The notes under the pieces are model-generated. The model was not told the DNA's origin and did no database searches. It saw nothing but the letters and a program-made list of their open reading frames with translations. Source: Pseudomonas sp. ACN8 (GTDB lineage Bacteria; Pseudomonadota; Gammaproteobacteria; Pseudomonadales; Pseudomonadaceae). Taken from it: DNA of 64,000 bases. Shown here one piece after another: positions 62,921 to 64,000 of the stretch. Position numbers and translations under genes: made by a program. Each line of letters starts with the position of its first letter. Positions within the stretch are counted from its first letter, which is position 1. The stretch lies in assembly GCF_002303925.1 (NCBI RefSeq), contig NZ_MRCS01000006.1, positions 62,001 through 126,000 of the forward strand, in the 5' to 3' direction.

Positions 62921-64000
62921 TTAGTGGGATAGACGCTCGATAATCAGCGCGATCCCTTGGCCGACACCGATGCACATGGTGCACAGGGCGTAGCGGCCGT
63001 TACGTTCTTCCAGCTCGTGCAGGGCGGTGGTCACCAACCGTGCGCCGCTCATGCCCAGTGGATGGCCCAGGGCGATGGCGCCGCCGTTGGGGTTGACCCG
63101 CGGGTCGGTGTCGCTCAGGCCCAGTTCACGCAGTACCGCCAGACCCTGTGCGGCGAAGGCTTCGTTGAGCTCGATCACGTCCATGTCGGCCAGGCTCAGG
63201 TTGGCCACCTCCAGCACCTTGCGGGTGGCCGGCACCGGGCCGATGCCCATGATCCGTGGTTCGACGCCGGCAGTGGCCATGGCCACGACCCGGCCACGGG
63301 CGGTCAGGCCGTGGCGTTTGGCGACTTCCGGGCTGGCCAGCAGCAAGGCGCAGGCCCCGTCGTTGACCCCGGAGGCGTTGCCGGCGGTGATGCTGCCGCC
63401 TTCGCGGAACGGCGTGCCCAGCTTGGCAAGCTGTTCAAGGGTGGTGTCGCCGCGTGGGTGTTCGTCGTGCTCGACCACTTTGGCCGGGCCTTTGCGCTGC
63501 GGAATTTCTACAGCGACGATTTCCTTGGCCAGACGCCCGCTCGCTTGGGCGGCGGCAGCGCGTTGCTGGCTGCGCAGGGCGAAGGCGTCCTGGTCGGCCC
63601 GGGAGATGTTGAACTGTTCGGCGACGTTCTCCGCCGTTTCCGGCATGGAGTCGATGCCATAGGTCTTTTTCATCAGCGGATTGACGAAGCGCCAGCCGAT
63701 GGTGGTATCGAAGATCTCGGCCGACCGGGAAAACGCCTGCTCGGCCTTGCCCATCACCAGTGGCGCGCGGGACATGGATTCGACGCCGCCGACCAGCATC
63801 AGCCCGGTTTCGCCGCTGCGAATCGCCCGGGCGGCGGTGCCGATGGCATCCAGCCCGGAGCCGCACAGGCGATTGAGGGTGGTGCCCGGCACGCTGACCG
63901 GCAACCCGGCCAGCAGCGCCGACATGCGTGCGACGTTGCGGTTGTCTTCGCCGGCCTGGTTGGCGCAGCCGTAGATCACGTCGTCGACCGTGTTCCAGTC
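62921..64000 (-). CDS. paaJ: 3-oxoadipyl-CoA / 3-oxo-5,6-dehydrosuberyl-CoA thiolase (start outside window)
   Basis: The frame stays open through base 64000, so the N-terminus lies beyond the window. The visible 359 residues begin [19 protein letters not shown] and carry the thiolase Cys ([12 protein letters not shown]), [16 protein letters not shown] and [10 protein letters not shown]. Sequence and place upstream of paaK fit PaaJ, the last beta-oxidation step of phenylacetate degradation. A pcaF-type thiolase would look much the same. Confidence 0.88.
   Translation of the reverse strand, partial: DWNTVDDVIYGCANQAGEDNRNVARMSALLAGLPVSVPGTTLNRLCGSGLDAIGTAARAIRSGETGLMLVGGVESMSRAPLVMGKAEQAFSRSAEIFDTTIGWRFVNPLMKKTYGIDSMPETAENVAEQFNISRADQDAFALRSQQRAAAAQASGRLAKEIVAVEIPQRKGPAKVVEHDEHPRGDTTLEQLAKLGTPFREGGSITAGNASGVNDGACALLLASPEVAKRHGLTARGRVVAMATAGVEPRIMGIGPVPATRKVLEVANLSLADMDVIELNEAFAAQGLAVLRELGLSDTDPRVNPNGGAIALGHPLGMSGARLVTTALHELEERNGRYALCTMCIGVGQGIALIIERLSH

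Overview
This 64 kb window is ordinary high-GC Pseudomonas chromosome, most like the P. fluorescens group. The evidence is a nearly complete pyoverdine biosynthesis/export block, a DUF6124 gene, many copies of the GTAGGAGCGAGC...GCTCGCGA REP/REPIN repeat in the intergenic gaps, and a phenylacetate (paa) catabolic cluster with Pseudomonas-type protein lengths. I see no rRNA, tRNA, CRISPR array, prophage or insertion sequence.

Region 1 (1-28 kb) is the pyoverdine locus. It opens inside the last pyoverdine NRPS (pvdD type; E-domain end, then C-A-T-C-A-T-TE), whose first complete adenylation domain reads out a serine code. An HSL-family hydrolase follows, then three genes that look unrelated to siderophores (a DUF6124 gene with a structured leader, a membrane protein carrying an antitoxin-like N-terminus, and a PaaI-type thioesterase). 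After these come fpvA, pvdE, pvdO-pvdN-pvdM (all minus), pvdP (plus), the export system pvdR-pvdT-opmQ (minus), an FpvI-type ECF sigma factor and pvdA (plus). Five exact iron-starvation boxes (TAAAT-N16-CGT) sit before pvdE, pvdMNO, pvdP, pvdRT-opmQ and pvdA. fpvA lacks one but has a good Fur box. Compared with the P. aeruginosa order, pvdF and fpvR are missing from their usual places.

Region 2 (28-36 kb) holds an mgtA-mgtC magnesium pair, then a three-gene signalling unit: a small degenerate receiver that has lost its phosphorylation residues, a BvgA/EvgA-type response regulator, and a BvgS-type hybrid kinase without a PAS domain. TAGGAA/TTCCTA half-sites precede the unit.

Region 3 (36-51.6 kb) is a mosaic of housekeeping and stress genes: dkgB with its LysR neighbour; a pirin; two isochorismatase-family hydrolases (the second is ycaC); a cyclic-nucleotide-gated MscS channel; an AhpD-like protein; an EmrAB-type efflux pair; a thiolase/enoyl-CoA hydratase pair; and a polyamine-type binding protein with a class III aminotransferase and a LuxR-type regulator.

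Region 4 (51.8-64 kb, all minus) is phenylacetate catabolism. paaJ (cut by the window end) and paaK end at a terminator. paaABCDE then starts from its own promoter, overlapped by one arm of an inverted repeat. Downstream are a DUF485-ActP symporter pair, an OprD/PhaK porin and the ring-opening enzyme paaZ.

No wholly new multi-gene system stands out. The best candidates for undescribed biology are the structured RNA upstream of the DUF6124 gene, the pseudo-receiver/BvgAS-like unit with its operator, the antitoxin-membrane protein fusion, and the unusual control of fpvA/fpvI.
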